64,000 bases of DNA from JAAYAO01 sp051133435 (GTDB lineage: Bacteria > Actinomycetota > Actinomycetes > Propionibacteriales > Propionibacteriaceae). Positions 52,644 to 61,294 of this stretch are shown one piece after another. The position numbers were made by a program, and so were the translations under genes. Under the pieces are notes generated by a model. It did no database searches, was not told the origin of the DNA, and worked only from the letters and a program-made list of their open reading frames with translations. The DNA lies in assembly GCF_051133435.1 (NCBI RefSeq), contig NZ_JBPGNY010000002.1:1-64000 (forward strand). Direction: 5' to 3'. Positions within the stretch are counted from its first letter, which is position 1, and each line of letters starts with the position of its first letter.

Positions 52644-52932
52644 CCCTCATTCGAAAGTTGCCCAGATGAGTCAGACATTACCGGAATGACGCGGGTTTTC
52701 CCAGCCAAAACGGGGTTACGAGGGTGTGGAATATTTCACTCGCCCAAGGTCTTGGCTTCGCCCGGTTTTGGGGCAACAATGATTACACGGTGAACGACCG
52801 AGAGGTCCGAAACCGGAGCACAACAGCCAGGCACCCACGCAGCGACCCACCGTCGTACAGGATTAGTTGGATCCGGGACCGCCCGAGACCAACACTAGAT
52901 TTGCGCATGATCACCTGAGCTGAAGTGCGATG

Positions 52933-52958
52933 CGGCACCCGCCCATTGGCGGGTGCCG
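52933..52958 (-). terminator. Intrinsic-type terminator of the Fic-like gene
   Basis: A perfect 11-bp stem, CGGCACCCGCC (52933-52943) and GGCGGGTGCCG (52948-52958), around the 4-nt loop CATT. It is 30 bp downstream of the Fic-like stop on the minus strand. A U-tract is lacking, as usual for actinobacterial terminators. Confidence 0.7.
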
Positions 52959-52988
52959 TGTCAATTCCCGACCTTTGCGGTTCTCGGC

Positions 52989-53756
52989 TCAGTCGGTGTT
53001 CGCACTCCCGTTCTTCGGCCCCCGCGGCGCTCCCTGCTGTTTGCGCACCGGAATCTCGGCCAGCGGAGACACCTCGGCCCCGTAGCTCACCGCCCGAACA
53101 CAGTGCAGGATCCACTCCCGCACCCCGACCGGACCGCCGTTCGCATATTCCTCCAGCGCGTGGGTGTACTCCGCCCCGGCCGCCCGATGTCCGGCAGCGG
53201 CCACCACCACCGCCCGCGGATCGATACCGGCTTCGATCAACACCAAGTGCTCCACCAGCCTGGCCACGATCCCGTCCCCGGCACCGAAGGGCCGGACGGT
53301 GGCGATCTCGGCGTGCGCGATGGCCGCGACCACCAGGGCTGAGGCCTCGGTCGGAGTGGTCAGCAGAGCGTGCAGCCCCACCATCCGCTCCCCGACCCCC
53401 GGGTCGTTGCGCTGTCTGCCCAGGCCGTCCTCGGGCAGGTAGCCGCGGGCGACCAGGGCATGCACCCGGGCGATCACCTGGCCGGGTTCCTTGCGGATCA
53501 GCGGCGCCAGCTCCAGCACCTGGGTGGCGGCCCGAACCGCGCCGGCCTCCCAACTCGTGCCATCGGGGGCGGGTTCGTCACGGTCGGCGATCTCGGCACT
53601 GGCGCGGGCCCCGGCGTGCAGCGCCTTGGCCGACTGCTCGGCGGGCACGGTGCGCATCCCCCGGTCACGCAAGAGGGTGTCCACCGCATCCAAACCCGAC
53701 CGGACGGCCGACGGCACGCCCTCGATTCGGCCCAAAACCGCTGCAGGATCCGTCAT
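52989..53756 (-). CDS. Fic-like protein with degenerate active site
   Basis: A 255-aa Fic-fold protein; the ATG at 53756 is taken because the longer frame overlaps the divergent methyltransferase gene. In active Fic AMPylases the loop is H-P-F-x-[DE]-G-N-G-R-x-x-R. Here the corresponding text is 'AEIATVRPFGAGDGIVARLV': the catalytic His is Arg, the Asn is Asp and the first Arg is Ile. AMP transfer is therefore unlikely. Close homologues accompany the Tad neighbourhood in other actinobacteria, so the degenerate form may have a conserved non-catalytic role. Confidence 0.8.
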   Translation of the reverse strand: MTDPAAVLGRIEGVPSAVRSGLDAVDTLLRDRGMRTVPAEQSAKALHAGARASAEIADRDEPAPDGTSWEAGAVRAATQVLELAPLIRKEPGQVIARVHALVARGYLPEDGLGRQRNDPGVGERMVGLHALLTTPTEASALVVAAIAHAEIATVRPFGAGDGIVARLVEHLVLIEAGIDPRAVVVAAAGHRAAGAEYTHALEEYANGGPVGVREWILHCVRAVSYGAEVSPLAEIPVRKQQGAPRGPKNGSANTD

Positions 53757-53774
53757 ACCGGCTAAGTTTGCCGC

Positions 53775-54527
53775 ATGGCAGCACGACCGGTGACCACGAC
53801 AACCTTTCGGCCCGAGGTGGTCGACTGGTTGGTGCCGCACAACCGGTCACTGGTACTCGATCTCGGGTCGGGCACGGGCAGCTTCGCCAGGGTGTTGCAC
53901 GCCCGCGGAGACCACGTTTTCGGGCTGGACGCCAACCCCGGCCGGATCACCCGCCTGGCCGCCCGGATCCCCACCGGACGCCACGTCGCCGGACACGCCG
54001 AATCCCTGCCCTTCGCCACCCGAAGCTTCGAAACGGTTACCGCGATCAGCACCTTGCACCTGTTCGCCCCCGGCCTGCTGTTCAGCGAGGTCGCCCGAGT
54101 GCTGAAGCCCGGTGGTCATTTCGCGGTGTCCTACACCGTCCGCGACGACACCGTGCCGTGGGTGAAACGCTTCGCGAGCCTGGTGCGCTCGCTGGACGAC
54201 ACCGCGATGCGCGGCGATTTCGGCCAGGACTCGGTGCGTAGCCTGCGCGAGAGCCAGTACTTCTCCGACGTCACCGAGCGGGGTTTTCGCACCTGGGTGG
54301 AGGTCACCCGCGAGCAGTTGATCGCGATGGTGGTTTCCCGTCCCGCAATCGGTGGCACCGAACGCGAGGCCGAGGCGATCGAAGCCGTCGGCGCGGTGTA
54401 CGACGAGGTGGCCAGGCCCCCCGAACCGCTGCAACTGCCCTATCGCACGATTTGTTGGCGGGCTCAGGTCGACCCGGCTCAGCAACCCGCACCCGAGGAC
54501 AGCGAGGTGCTGCACTTTCGGCTCTAG
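53775..54527 (+). CDS. Class I SAM-dependent methyltransferase
   Basis: A 250-aa methyltransferase of the UbiE/Methyltransf_11 group. Motif I is 'VLDLGSGTGSFARVLHARG', with the acidic loop GLDANPGRI, LPFATRSFETVTAISTLHLF (motif for the DSFD-like segment) and LKPGGHFAVSYTVRD. The start at 53775 is 18 bp from the divergent Fic-like start. The substrate is unknown; it ends just before the RND gene, with which it is convergent. Confidence 0.88.
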   Translation: MAARPVTTTTFRPEVVDWLVPHNRSLVLDLGSGTGSFARVLHARGDHVFGLDANPGRITRLAARIPTGRHVAGHAESLPFATRSFETVTAISTLHLFAPGLLFSEVARVLKPGGHFAVSYTVRDDTVPWVKRFASLVRSLDDTAMRGDFGQDSVRSLRESQYFSDVTERGFRTWVEVTREQLIAMVVSRPAIGGTEREAEAIEAVGAVYDEVARPPEPLQLPYRTICWRAQVDPAQQPAPEDSEVLHFRL

Positions 54528-54529
54528 GG

Positions 54530-57500
54530 CTACCCCTCGATGGCCCGGCGCGGCTTCACCTCGAGACCGGCCACCGCCGGCTCCGGTTCGCCGGGGATCG
54601 CCTCGTCGAAGCGCACGTCGTCGCGCTTGCCGCGCTGGATCAACAGGTACAGCACCGGCACCAGAATCAGGGTCAGGAAGGTCGACGACAGCAGACCACC
54701 GATCACCACCACTGCGAGCGGTTTGGAGATGAACACCCCGCCACCGGTGAGGCCCAGCCCCATCGGCAGCAGCGCGCAGATCGTTGCCACCGAGGTCATC
54801 AGAATCGGACGGAGCCGCTGCCGGGCACCGTTCAGCACCGCGTCGCGGGGGCTTTGACCCTGATCGCGGTACTGGTTCACCAGGTCGATCAGCACGATCG
54901 CATTGGTCACCACCACCCCGACCAGCATCAACAAACCGATCAGGGCCGGCACCCCCAGGGGCGTGTCGGTGATCAGCAGCGCCGCGGCCGACCCGATGCC
55001 GGCGAAGGGAATCGACACCAGCAGAATCAGCGGCTGCACCAGTGATTTGAAGGTCGCGACCATCACCACGTACACGATCGCGACCGCCACCAGCAGCGCC
55101 AACCCCAACTGCGAGAAGGCGTCGGATTGTTCGGCCGAGACCCCGCCGACCCGCACGTCCACTCCTTCGGGCAGGGACACCTCGGCCAGCTTCTCCTCCA
55201 CCCGCTGGGTGACCGCCCCCAGGTTGGCCTCGGTCGGGGTGAGCGACACGGTGGCCGAACGCTGGCCGTCGTTGCGGCCCAGCGAGGTCGGCACCAGCAC
55301 TTCCTTGATGGAGGCGATATCGCCCAGCCGGACGGTCACCGGTTCGGCGGGTTGCTGGGGCTGTCCGGGCTGACCCTGGCCCGCCGGGACCTGGCCGGGT
55401 GTCGCCTCGGCCGGCATCCCGGCAAGTTCGATGTCGCCCAGTTCGGCCACCGACTTGGGCGAATCACCCACCTGCAGCACCACGTCGTAGGTGGCTGCCC
55501 CCGATTCGATGGTGTTCACCTGCTGCGGGGCGAGCAGACCCCGCACCGTGCCGGCCACCGATTCCGGAGCGACACCCCGGTCAGCAGCCTTGGTGCGGTC
55601 GATCACGATCTCGACCGTGGGCCGATCGGCCGACAGAGAGCTGGTCACGTCCGCGGTGCCCTCGACCTCGCGCATCGCCGCAGTGACCGTTTCGCTGGCC
55701 TCGGCGAGCCGTTCGCTGTCGGGGGCGTCGACGATCACGTCGATGGTGTTCGAGCCGAACTCACTACCGGCCACCACCGTCAGTTCACCGGCATCGGTGA
55801 TCGATTCGATCCGTTCGCGCACCTGGGCGGTGACCGCGGTCGCGTCGGCCTCGGGGTCGATCGTGACCGCAAAGGAGGCGCTGTCGGCCGAGGAGCCGGC
55901 GAACACGTCCAGGCCCCCGGCGCTGCCGACGGTGGTCTGCACGGTTTCCACCCCGTCGACCTTGAGCAACGCGTCCTCAACCGGACGGGCCAACTCGTCC
56001 TGCTTGGCCAACGACAGGCCCGGGGTGAACTGTTGCTGCACCCGCAGGGTGTTCTGCCCGGTGTCGCCCAGGAAGGTGGTGTCGAGCCGGGTGGCCAGCG
56101 CCCCGGTGGTGCCGAGCAACAGCACACCGATCAGCAACACCGCGATCTTGTGGTTCAGCGCCCAGCCCAGGGTTGGCACGTAGAGCCGTTGCAGCCACGA
56201 GCGACGTTCCTCGGCCTCGGCCCGGGCCTGCACCTCGGCCCGGTCGACCTCGCCGGTGGGCCGGGGCAGGAACCAGTAGGCCAGCACCGGGACGATCGTC
56301 AGCGCCACCAGCAGCGAGGCCATCAGGGCCAGGGTCGTGGTCATCGCGAAGGGACGGAACAACTCGCCCACCTGCCCACCGACCAGCCCCAGGGGCAGGA
56401 ATACCGCCACGGTGGTGATCGTCGCCGAGGTGATCGCGGTGGCGACCTCCTGCACCCCGGTGAGCACCGCCCGATGCTTCGCGGTGCCGTACGACAGATG
56501 CCGTTTGATGTTCTCGATCACCACGATCGAGTCGTCGACCACCCGACCGATCGCGATCGTCAGCGCACCCAGGGTGAGGATGTTCAGGGTGTAGCCGAAA
56601 ACCTGCATGCCGATCAGCGCGGCCAGCACCGAGGTGGGAATCGAGACCGCGGTGACCAGGGTGGAGCGCACCGACAACAGAAACACCAGGATCACGATCA
56701 CCGCCATGATCAGACCCAGGCCACCTTCGCGCAGCAGGTCGTCGATCGACTGGATGATGAACGGGGCCTGGTCGAACACGGTGGTGAACTCGGCTCCCTG
56801 ACCGAGTTCCCCGGCCAGGGTGGGCAGCAGCGCCTTGACCTCCTTGCTGATCTGCACCGTGTTGCCGTCGGGGGTTTTGGTGATCGCCAGGGTCAGCGAG
56901 GGTTCACCGTTGGTGCGCGACAGCGACGAGGCGGCCTCGTTCTTGCGGGTGACCTCGGCGACCTCGTCCAGCCGGATGGTCTTGCCGTCGGGCGTGGCGA
57001 TCCGCAGCGCTGCGACGTCATCGGCCGACCCGAAGCGTTGCCCGACCGTGACCGCGAGCTTCTTCTCACCCTCGGTCAGCTCACCGGCCGAGACCCGCTG
57101 CCCGGCAGCCCCCAGGGCCTGCTGGACGGCGTCGAGCCCGATCCCGTTCTCCGCCAGGGCCTCGTGGTCGACATCGACCAGCACCTGCGGGACGGGTGCC
57201 CCGGTGAGGCTGACCGCCCGCACCCCGTCGATCTTCTCCAGGTCGTTCATCACCAGGGCATCCACCCGGGCGGCCAGGTTGCCCCGATCGGTGTCGTCCG
57301 AGACCGCCACCTGCAGCACCGGCAGGTCGTCCACACTGCCGGTGAAGACCTGCACGTCGGCCTCGTCGGGCAACAGGCCCTCGATCCGGTCGACGGCGGC
57401 CTTCACATCCTGTTGGGCCACCGACATATTCGTGCCGTAGGTCATTTCGACCACCACCGTCGCCGACCCGGTGGACGAGGTGGAGTTGGTCGATTCCAGC

Positions 57501-57730
57501 CCCTGCAGCGATCCGACCGCCTGCTCGATCGGCACCGTGACCCGCTCCTCGACCACCGCCGGGGAGGCGCCCGGGTAGCTGACGAAAACCACGGCCACCG
57601 GAATCGAGATCGACGGGATCAATTCCTGCTTCAGGCTGCGCGCGGTGATCACCCCGAAGATCATCACGAAGATCGTGATCAATGCGATCAACGCTCGGTT
57701 CGTCATGCTCAAACTGGCGATGCGTTTCAT
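54530..57730 (-). CDS. RND-family efflux permease (AcrB/HAE1-like)
   Basis: A 1066-aa inner-membrane exporter starting MKRIASLSMTNRALIALITIF. It has the two large periplasmic loops (about 45-330 and 560-860) and 12 helices, with the proton-relay pair in 'LTIAIGRVVDDSIVVIENIK' (VVDD, the AcrB D407/D408 equivalents) and the TM10-12 segment VVVTNAIVLIDLVNQYRDQG. No membrane-fusion or outer-membrane partner is adjacent, as expected in a Gram-positive. The substrate is unknown. Promoter sequences must lie in 57731-57894. Confidence 0.93.
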   Translation of the reverse strand: MKRIASLSMTNRALIALITIFVMIFGVITARSLKQELIPSISIPVAVVFVSYPGASPAVVEERVTVPIEQAVGSLQGLESTNSTSSTGSATVVVEMTYGTNMSVAQQDVKAAVDRIEGLLPDEADVQVFTGSVDDLPVLQVAVSDDTDRGNLAARVDALVMNDLEKIDGVRAVSLTGAPVPQVLVDVDHEALAENGIGLDAVQQALGAAGQRVSAGELTEGEKKLAVTVGQRFGSADDVAALRIATPDGKTIRLDEVAEVTRKNEAASSLSRTNGEPSLTLAITKTPDGNTVQISKEVKALLPTLAGELGQGAEFTTVFDQAPFIIQSIDDLLREGGLGLIMAVIVILVFLLSVRSTLVTAVSIPTSVLAALIGMQVFGYTLNILTLGALTIAIGRVVDDSIVVIENIKRHLSYGTAKHRAVLTGVQEVATAITSATITTVAVFLPLGLVGGQVGELFRPFAMTTTLALMASLLVALTIVPVLAYWFLPRPTGEVDRAEVQARAEAEERRSWLQRLYVPTLGWALNHKIAVLLIGVLLLGTTGALATRLDTTFLGDTGQNTLRVQQQFTPGLSLAKQDELARPVEDALLKVDGVETVQTTVGSAGGLDVFAGSSADSASFAVTIDPEADATAVTAQVRERIESITDAGELTVVAGSEFGSNTIDVIVDAPDSERLAEASETVTAAMREVEGTADVTSSLSADRPTVEIVIDRTKAADRGVAPESVAGTVRGLLAPQQVNTIESGAATYDVVLQVGDSPKSVAELGDIELAGMPAEATPGQVPAGQGQPGQPQQPAEPVTVRLGDIASIKEVLVPTSLGRNDGQRSATVSLTPTEANLGAVTQRVEEKLAEVSLPEGVDVRVGGVSAEQSDAFSQLGLALLVAVAIVYVVMVATFKSLVQPLILLVSIPFAGIGSAAALLITDTPLGVPALIGLLMLVGVVVTNAIVLIDLVNQYRDQGQSPRDAVLNGARQRLRPILMTSVATICALLPMGLGLTGGGVFISKPLAVVVIGGLLSSTFLTLILVPVLYLLIQRGKRDDVRFDEAIPGEPEPAVAGLEVKPRRAIEG

Positions 57731-57894
57731 GGGTGAAAACCGTCCGGAGTATGGGCACCGAGGTGCGATGTCTGTGTGGGTTCAGGATCGGCGACCCCAC
57801 CCGGCCCATTCTCACCCGGATCGGAGGAACTTCCCCATTCGGGTAATAGTGTGGTAGCCCTCACAGGTTATTCAACTCTCAGGAGGCTGGGGCA

Positions 57895-59832
57895 ATGAGC
57901 GAAGAGGCGACGAACACCCGGGACGAGAAGGCCTTCCCCCCTCCTCCCGAATTGGCTGCTCACGCCAACGTCACCGCCGCGGACCGGGAGGCGGCCGCAG
58001 CAGATCCGGAAGCCTTCTGGGCCGCGCAGGCCGACCGGATCAGCTGGGGTGACAAGCCCACCCAGACCCTCGACTGGTCGAACGCCCCCTTCGCCACGTG
58101 GTACGCCGACGGCACCCTCAACGCCGCCTACAACTGCGCCGATCGTCATGTCGAGAACGGCAACGGCGACAAGGTCGCCTACTACTTCGAGGGTGAGCCC
58201 GGCGACACCCGCACCATCACCTACGCCGAGTTGACCGAATCGGTCTGCCGGGCCGCGAACGCGCTCGAGTCGCTGGGTGTCAAGGCCGGTGACCGGGTCG
58301 CGGTGTACATGCCGATGATCCCCGAGGCCGTGGTGGCGATGCTGGCCTGCGTCCGGATCGGCGCCATTCACACCGTGATCTTCGGCGGCTTCTCGGCCGA
58401 GGCGATCGCCACCCGGGTGCAGGACTGCGGGGTGACCGTGGTGATCACCGCCGACGGTGGCTACCGGCGCGGTGCCGCGGCCGCCCTCAAGCCCGCGGTG
58501 GACGAAGCCCTCACCCACTGCCCCGAGGTGCGCTCCACCATCGTGGTGCGCCGCACCGGCCAGGACACCCCGATGACCGAGGGCCGCGACCACTGGTGGC
58601 ACGAACTGGTCGACGAGCAGCCGAGCACCCACGAATACCAGCTTTTCCCCGCCGAGCATCCGCTGTACGTGATGTACACCTCGGGGTCGACCGGCAAGCC
58701 CAAGGGCATCCTGCACACCACCGGTGGTTACCTGGTCGGCACCTCCTACACCCACTGGGGCATCTTCGACCTCAAGGACGACGACATCTGCTGGACCGCG
58801 GCCGACATCGGCTGGGTCACCGGTCACTCGTACCTGGTGTACGGCCCGCTGGCCAACGGCGCCACCCAGGTGATGTACGAGGGCACCCCCGACACCCCGC
58901 ACAAGGGACGCTGGTGGGAGATCGTCGACAAGTACCGGGTCACGGTGCTCTACTGCGCCCCGACCGCGATCCGCACCTTCATGAAGTGGGGTCCGGCGGT
59001 GCCGGCGGAGTTCGAACTGTCCAGCCTGCGCATTCTCGGGTCGGTCGGTGAGCCGATCAACCCCGAGGCGTGGCTGTGGTACCGCGAGCACATCGGCCAC
59101 AACCGCACCCCGGTGGTCGACACCTGGTGGCAGACCGAAACCGGCATGCACATGATGTCGCCGCTGCCCGGGGTCGACGAGACCAAGCCCGGCGCGGCGA
59201 TGTACGCGGTGCCCGGGGTCTCGGTCGACGTGGTCAACGAGGACGGCCAGCCGGTCGAAAACGGCGAGAGCGGTCTGTTGGTGGTCACCAAGCCGTGGCC
59301 GGCGATGCTGCGCACCCTGTGGGGTGATGATCAGCGCTACATCGACACCTACTGGGCCCGCTACGCCGGCATCTACTTCGCCGGCGACGGCGCGAAGAAG
59401 GACGAGGACGGGCACTTCTGGGTGATGGGCCGGGTCGACGACGTGATGAACGTGTCGGGGCACCGGATGTCGACCGCCGAGATCGAATCGGCCCTGGTCT
59501 CCCACGATGCGGTGGCCGAGGCCGCCGTGGTCGGCGCCACCGACGAGACCACCGGACAGGCGATCGTGGCCTTCGTGATTCTGCGCGGTGGCCACGAAAA
59601 GGACGACGACATCGTCAACACCCTGCGCAATCACGTCGCCCACGAGATCTCGCCGATCGCCAAACCGCGCCAGGTGTTGGTGGTGGACGAACTACCCAAG
59701 ACCCGTTCGGGCAAGATCATGCGCCGCCTGCTGCGCGACATGGCCGAGGGGCGCGAACTGGGTGACGTCACCACGTTGACCGACTCGTCGGTGATGCAGA
59801 CGATCCAGAAGGATCTGGCCTCGGGCTCCTGA
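57895..59832 (+). CDS. acs: Acetyl-CoA synthetase
   Basis: A 645-aa AMP-forming ligase activating acetate. The start at the ATG at 57895 has CAGGAGG 8 nt upstream. The AMP motif is 'LYVMYTSGSTGKPKGILHTT', with WWQTETGMHM, the hinge GRVDDVMNVSGHRMSTAEIE, and A10 motif KTRSGKIMRRLLRDMA, whose Lys is usually silenced by acetylation. The length and N-terminus match Acs rather than PrpE, which is encoded separately at 35.6-37.5 kb. A strong terminator follows the gene. Confidence 0.95.
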   Translation: MSEEATNTRDEKAFPPPPELAAHANVTAADREAAAADPEAFWAAQADRISWGDKPTQTLDWSNAPFATWYADGTLNAAYNCADRHVENGNGDKVAYYFEGEPGDTRTITYAELTESVCRAANALESLGVKAGDRVAVYMPMIPEAVVAMLACVRIGAIHTVIFGGFSAEAIATRVQDCGVTVVITADGGYRRGAAAALKPAVDEALTHCPEVRSTIVVRRTGQDTPMTEGRDHWWHELVDEQPSTHEYQLFPAEHPLYVMYTSGSTGKPKGILHTTGGYLVGTSYTHWGIFDLKDDDICWTAADIGWVTGHSYLVYGPLANGATQVMYEGTPDTPHKGRWWEIVDKYRVTVLYCAPTAIRTFMKWGPAVPAEFELSSLRILGSVGEPINPEAWLWYREHIGHNRTPVVDTWWQTETGMHMMSPLPGVDETKPGAAMYAVPGVSVDVVNEDGQPVENGESGLLVVTKPWPAMLRTLWGDDQRYIDTYWARYAGIYFAGDGAKKDEDGHFWVMGRVDDVMNVSGHRMSTAEIESALVSHDAVAEAAVVGATDETTGQAIVAFVILRGGHEKDDDIVNTLRNHVAHEISPIAKPRQVLVVDELPKTRSGKIMRRLLRDMAEGRELGDVTTLTDSSVMQTIQKDLASGS

Positions 59833-59858
59833 CGGCTCGGCCCACGGTTTCCGTCGAG

Positions 59859-59895
59859 ACGGCCCGGGTGCGGCGCTTCGCCCCGCCCGGGCCGT
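59859..59895 (+). terminator. Terminator hairpin after acs
   Basis: A 10-bp perfect stem, ACGGCCCGGG (59859-59868) and CCCGGGCCGT (59886-59895), encloses an inner GC-rich stem-loop around CTTC. It lies 27 bp after the acs stop and is followed by TGTCGT. Confidence 0.7.
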
Positions 59896-59998
59896 TGTCG
59901 TGCGCCCGGGTGGAGACGAGGCTGTACTATCTGTGCCCGGAGCGCCGGGAAGTCTGGTCGGCAAGCCCCATTCGCGCACCCAATTTTTCAGGAGTTTC

Positions 59999-61228
59999 GT
60001 GTCCGCCTCCAGATCACGCCGTCGCCGGATCGTGCTGTTCCCCCGTCCGGACCATCAGGACGCCATCGCGATCTCCGATGTGCTGCGGATGGAAACCTTC
60101 GGCGGCATCTTCATGCTGGCCGCCGCGGTGGCCGGCCTGGTCTGGGCGAATCTGCACACCGCCTCGTACCGCTCCGTCCAGCAGATCGGCATCGGCCCGC
60201 TGGACCTGCAGCATTGGGCGGCCGACGGCCTGCTGGCGATCTTCTTCTTCGTGGCCGGGATGGAGCTCAAACGTGAGCTGACCGCCGGCTCACTGCGTCG
60301 TCCGGCCCAGGCGATGGTGCCGATCGCCGCAGCCATCGGCGGCATGATCGTGCCCGCCCTGCTCTATCTGGCGATCAACCTGACGATGCCCGGCGGACGT
60401 GTCGAGGGGTGGGCCATTCCGATGGCCACCGATATCGCCTTCGCCTTGACCGTGCTGGCCCTGGCCGGGCCCCGCCTACCGGCCGGGCTGCGCGCCTTCC
60501 TGCTGACCCTGGCGATCGTCGACGACATCGGCGCGATCGCGGTGATCGCGGTGGTCTTCACCAGTTCCCTGGCCTGGCTCTGGCTGGGTGGGGCGCTGGC
60601 CTGTGCCGCGGCCTGGTACGTCCTGCAGCGGCTGCGCATCGACCTGTGGCCGATCTATGTGGTGCTGTTCCTGATCACCTGGTGGTGCATGTTCTCCTCC
60701 GGGGTGCACGCCACCATCACCGGTGTGCTGTTGGGTCTGTTGACCAGAACCTCCGCCGACGAATCGCTCGACCCGATCGACCGCTGGGAGCACTTCTGGC
60801 GCCCGATCTCGTCCAGCATCGCGGTACCGATCTTCGCGCTGATGTCGGCCGGTGTGGTGGTCACCGGACCCGCCCTGCAGCGCATCGTCACCGAACCGGT
60901 CGCGCTCGGTATCATCGCCGGCCTGCTGCTGGGCAAGGTGCTCGGCATCTCCGGGGCCGCTTGGCTGACCGCCCGGCTGACCAGTGCCACGCTGCCGGAG
61001 GGCTTGCGGTGGACCGATGTCTTCGCGGTGGCGATGTTGGGCGGTATCGGCTTCACCGTGGCCCTGCTGGTGGCCGAGCTGAGCTTCCCCGGTGAGGCCG
61101 AACTGCTCGATGCCGCCAAGGCCGCGGTGTTGCTCGGCTCGTTGCTGTCGGCCCTGATCGCCGCCCTGATGTTGCATCGCCGCCGACCCAGCCAGGTGCC
61201 GTCCTGGGAGGACGGCTCTCCCGAGTAG
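59999..61228 (+). CDS. nhaA: Na+/H+ antiporter NhaA
   Basis: A 409-aa membrane antiporter. The GTG at 59999 has AGGAG 4 nt upstream; the open frame to 59900 runs through the acs terminator region. Conserved segments include FFFVAGMELKRELTAGSL, PMATDIAFALTVLALAGPRLP (the unwound helix IV), and 'AIVDDIGAIAVIAVVF', carrying the Asp163/Asp164-equivalent ion-binding pair, then GVHATITGVLLG and GGIGFTVALLVAELSF. It exports Na+ at alkaline pH in exchange for protons. Confidence 0.94.
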   Translation: MSASRSRRRRIVLFPRPDHQDAIAISDVLRMETFGGIFMLAAAVAGLVWANLHTASYRSVQQIGIGPLDLQHWAADGLLAIFFFVAGMELKRELTAGSLRRPAQAMVPIAAAIGGMIVPALLYLAINLTMPGGRVEGWAIPMATDIAFALTVLALAGPRLPAGLRAFLLTLAIVDDIGAIAVIAVVFTSSLAWLWLGGALACAAAWYVLQRLRIDLWPIYVVLFLITWWCMFSSGVHATITGVLLGLLTRTSADESLDPIDRWEHFWRPISSSIAVPIFALMSAGVVVTGPALQRIVTEPVALGIIAGLLLGKVLGISGAAWLTARLTSATLPEGLRWTDVFAVAMLGGIGFTVALLVAELSFPGEAELLDAAKAAVLLGSLLSALIAALMLHRRRPSQVPSWEDGSPE

Positions 61229-61294
61229 CGGGATAGCCCCGTTACAGCCTTCCCGCGGGTGGTTAGCGTGTGCCCGCGAGGAGGGCTGCCACCC

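Larger units (their letters stand above)
52559..52988. other. 430-bp intergenic region upstream of the Tad operon
   Basis: A relatively AT-rich gap between the divergently oriented Tad operon start and the 3' end of the Fic-like gene. It contains two DnaA-box-like sequences (52610-52643) and a terminator hairpin (52933-52958). Its 64-codon plus-strand frame (52724-52918) has no family resemblance. The Tad promoter must lie close to 52560-52620. Confidence 0.6.

Noticed and set aside
52559..52720. Replication origin suggested by two DnaA boxes
   Set aside because: Only two boxes, no dnaA, dnaN or recF nearby and no box cluster.
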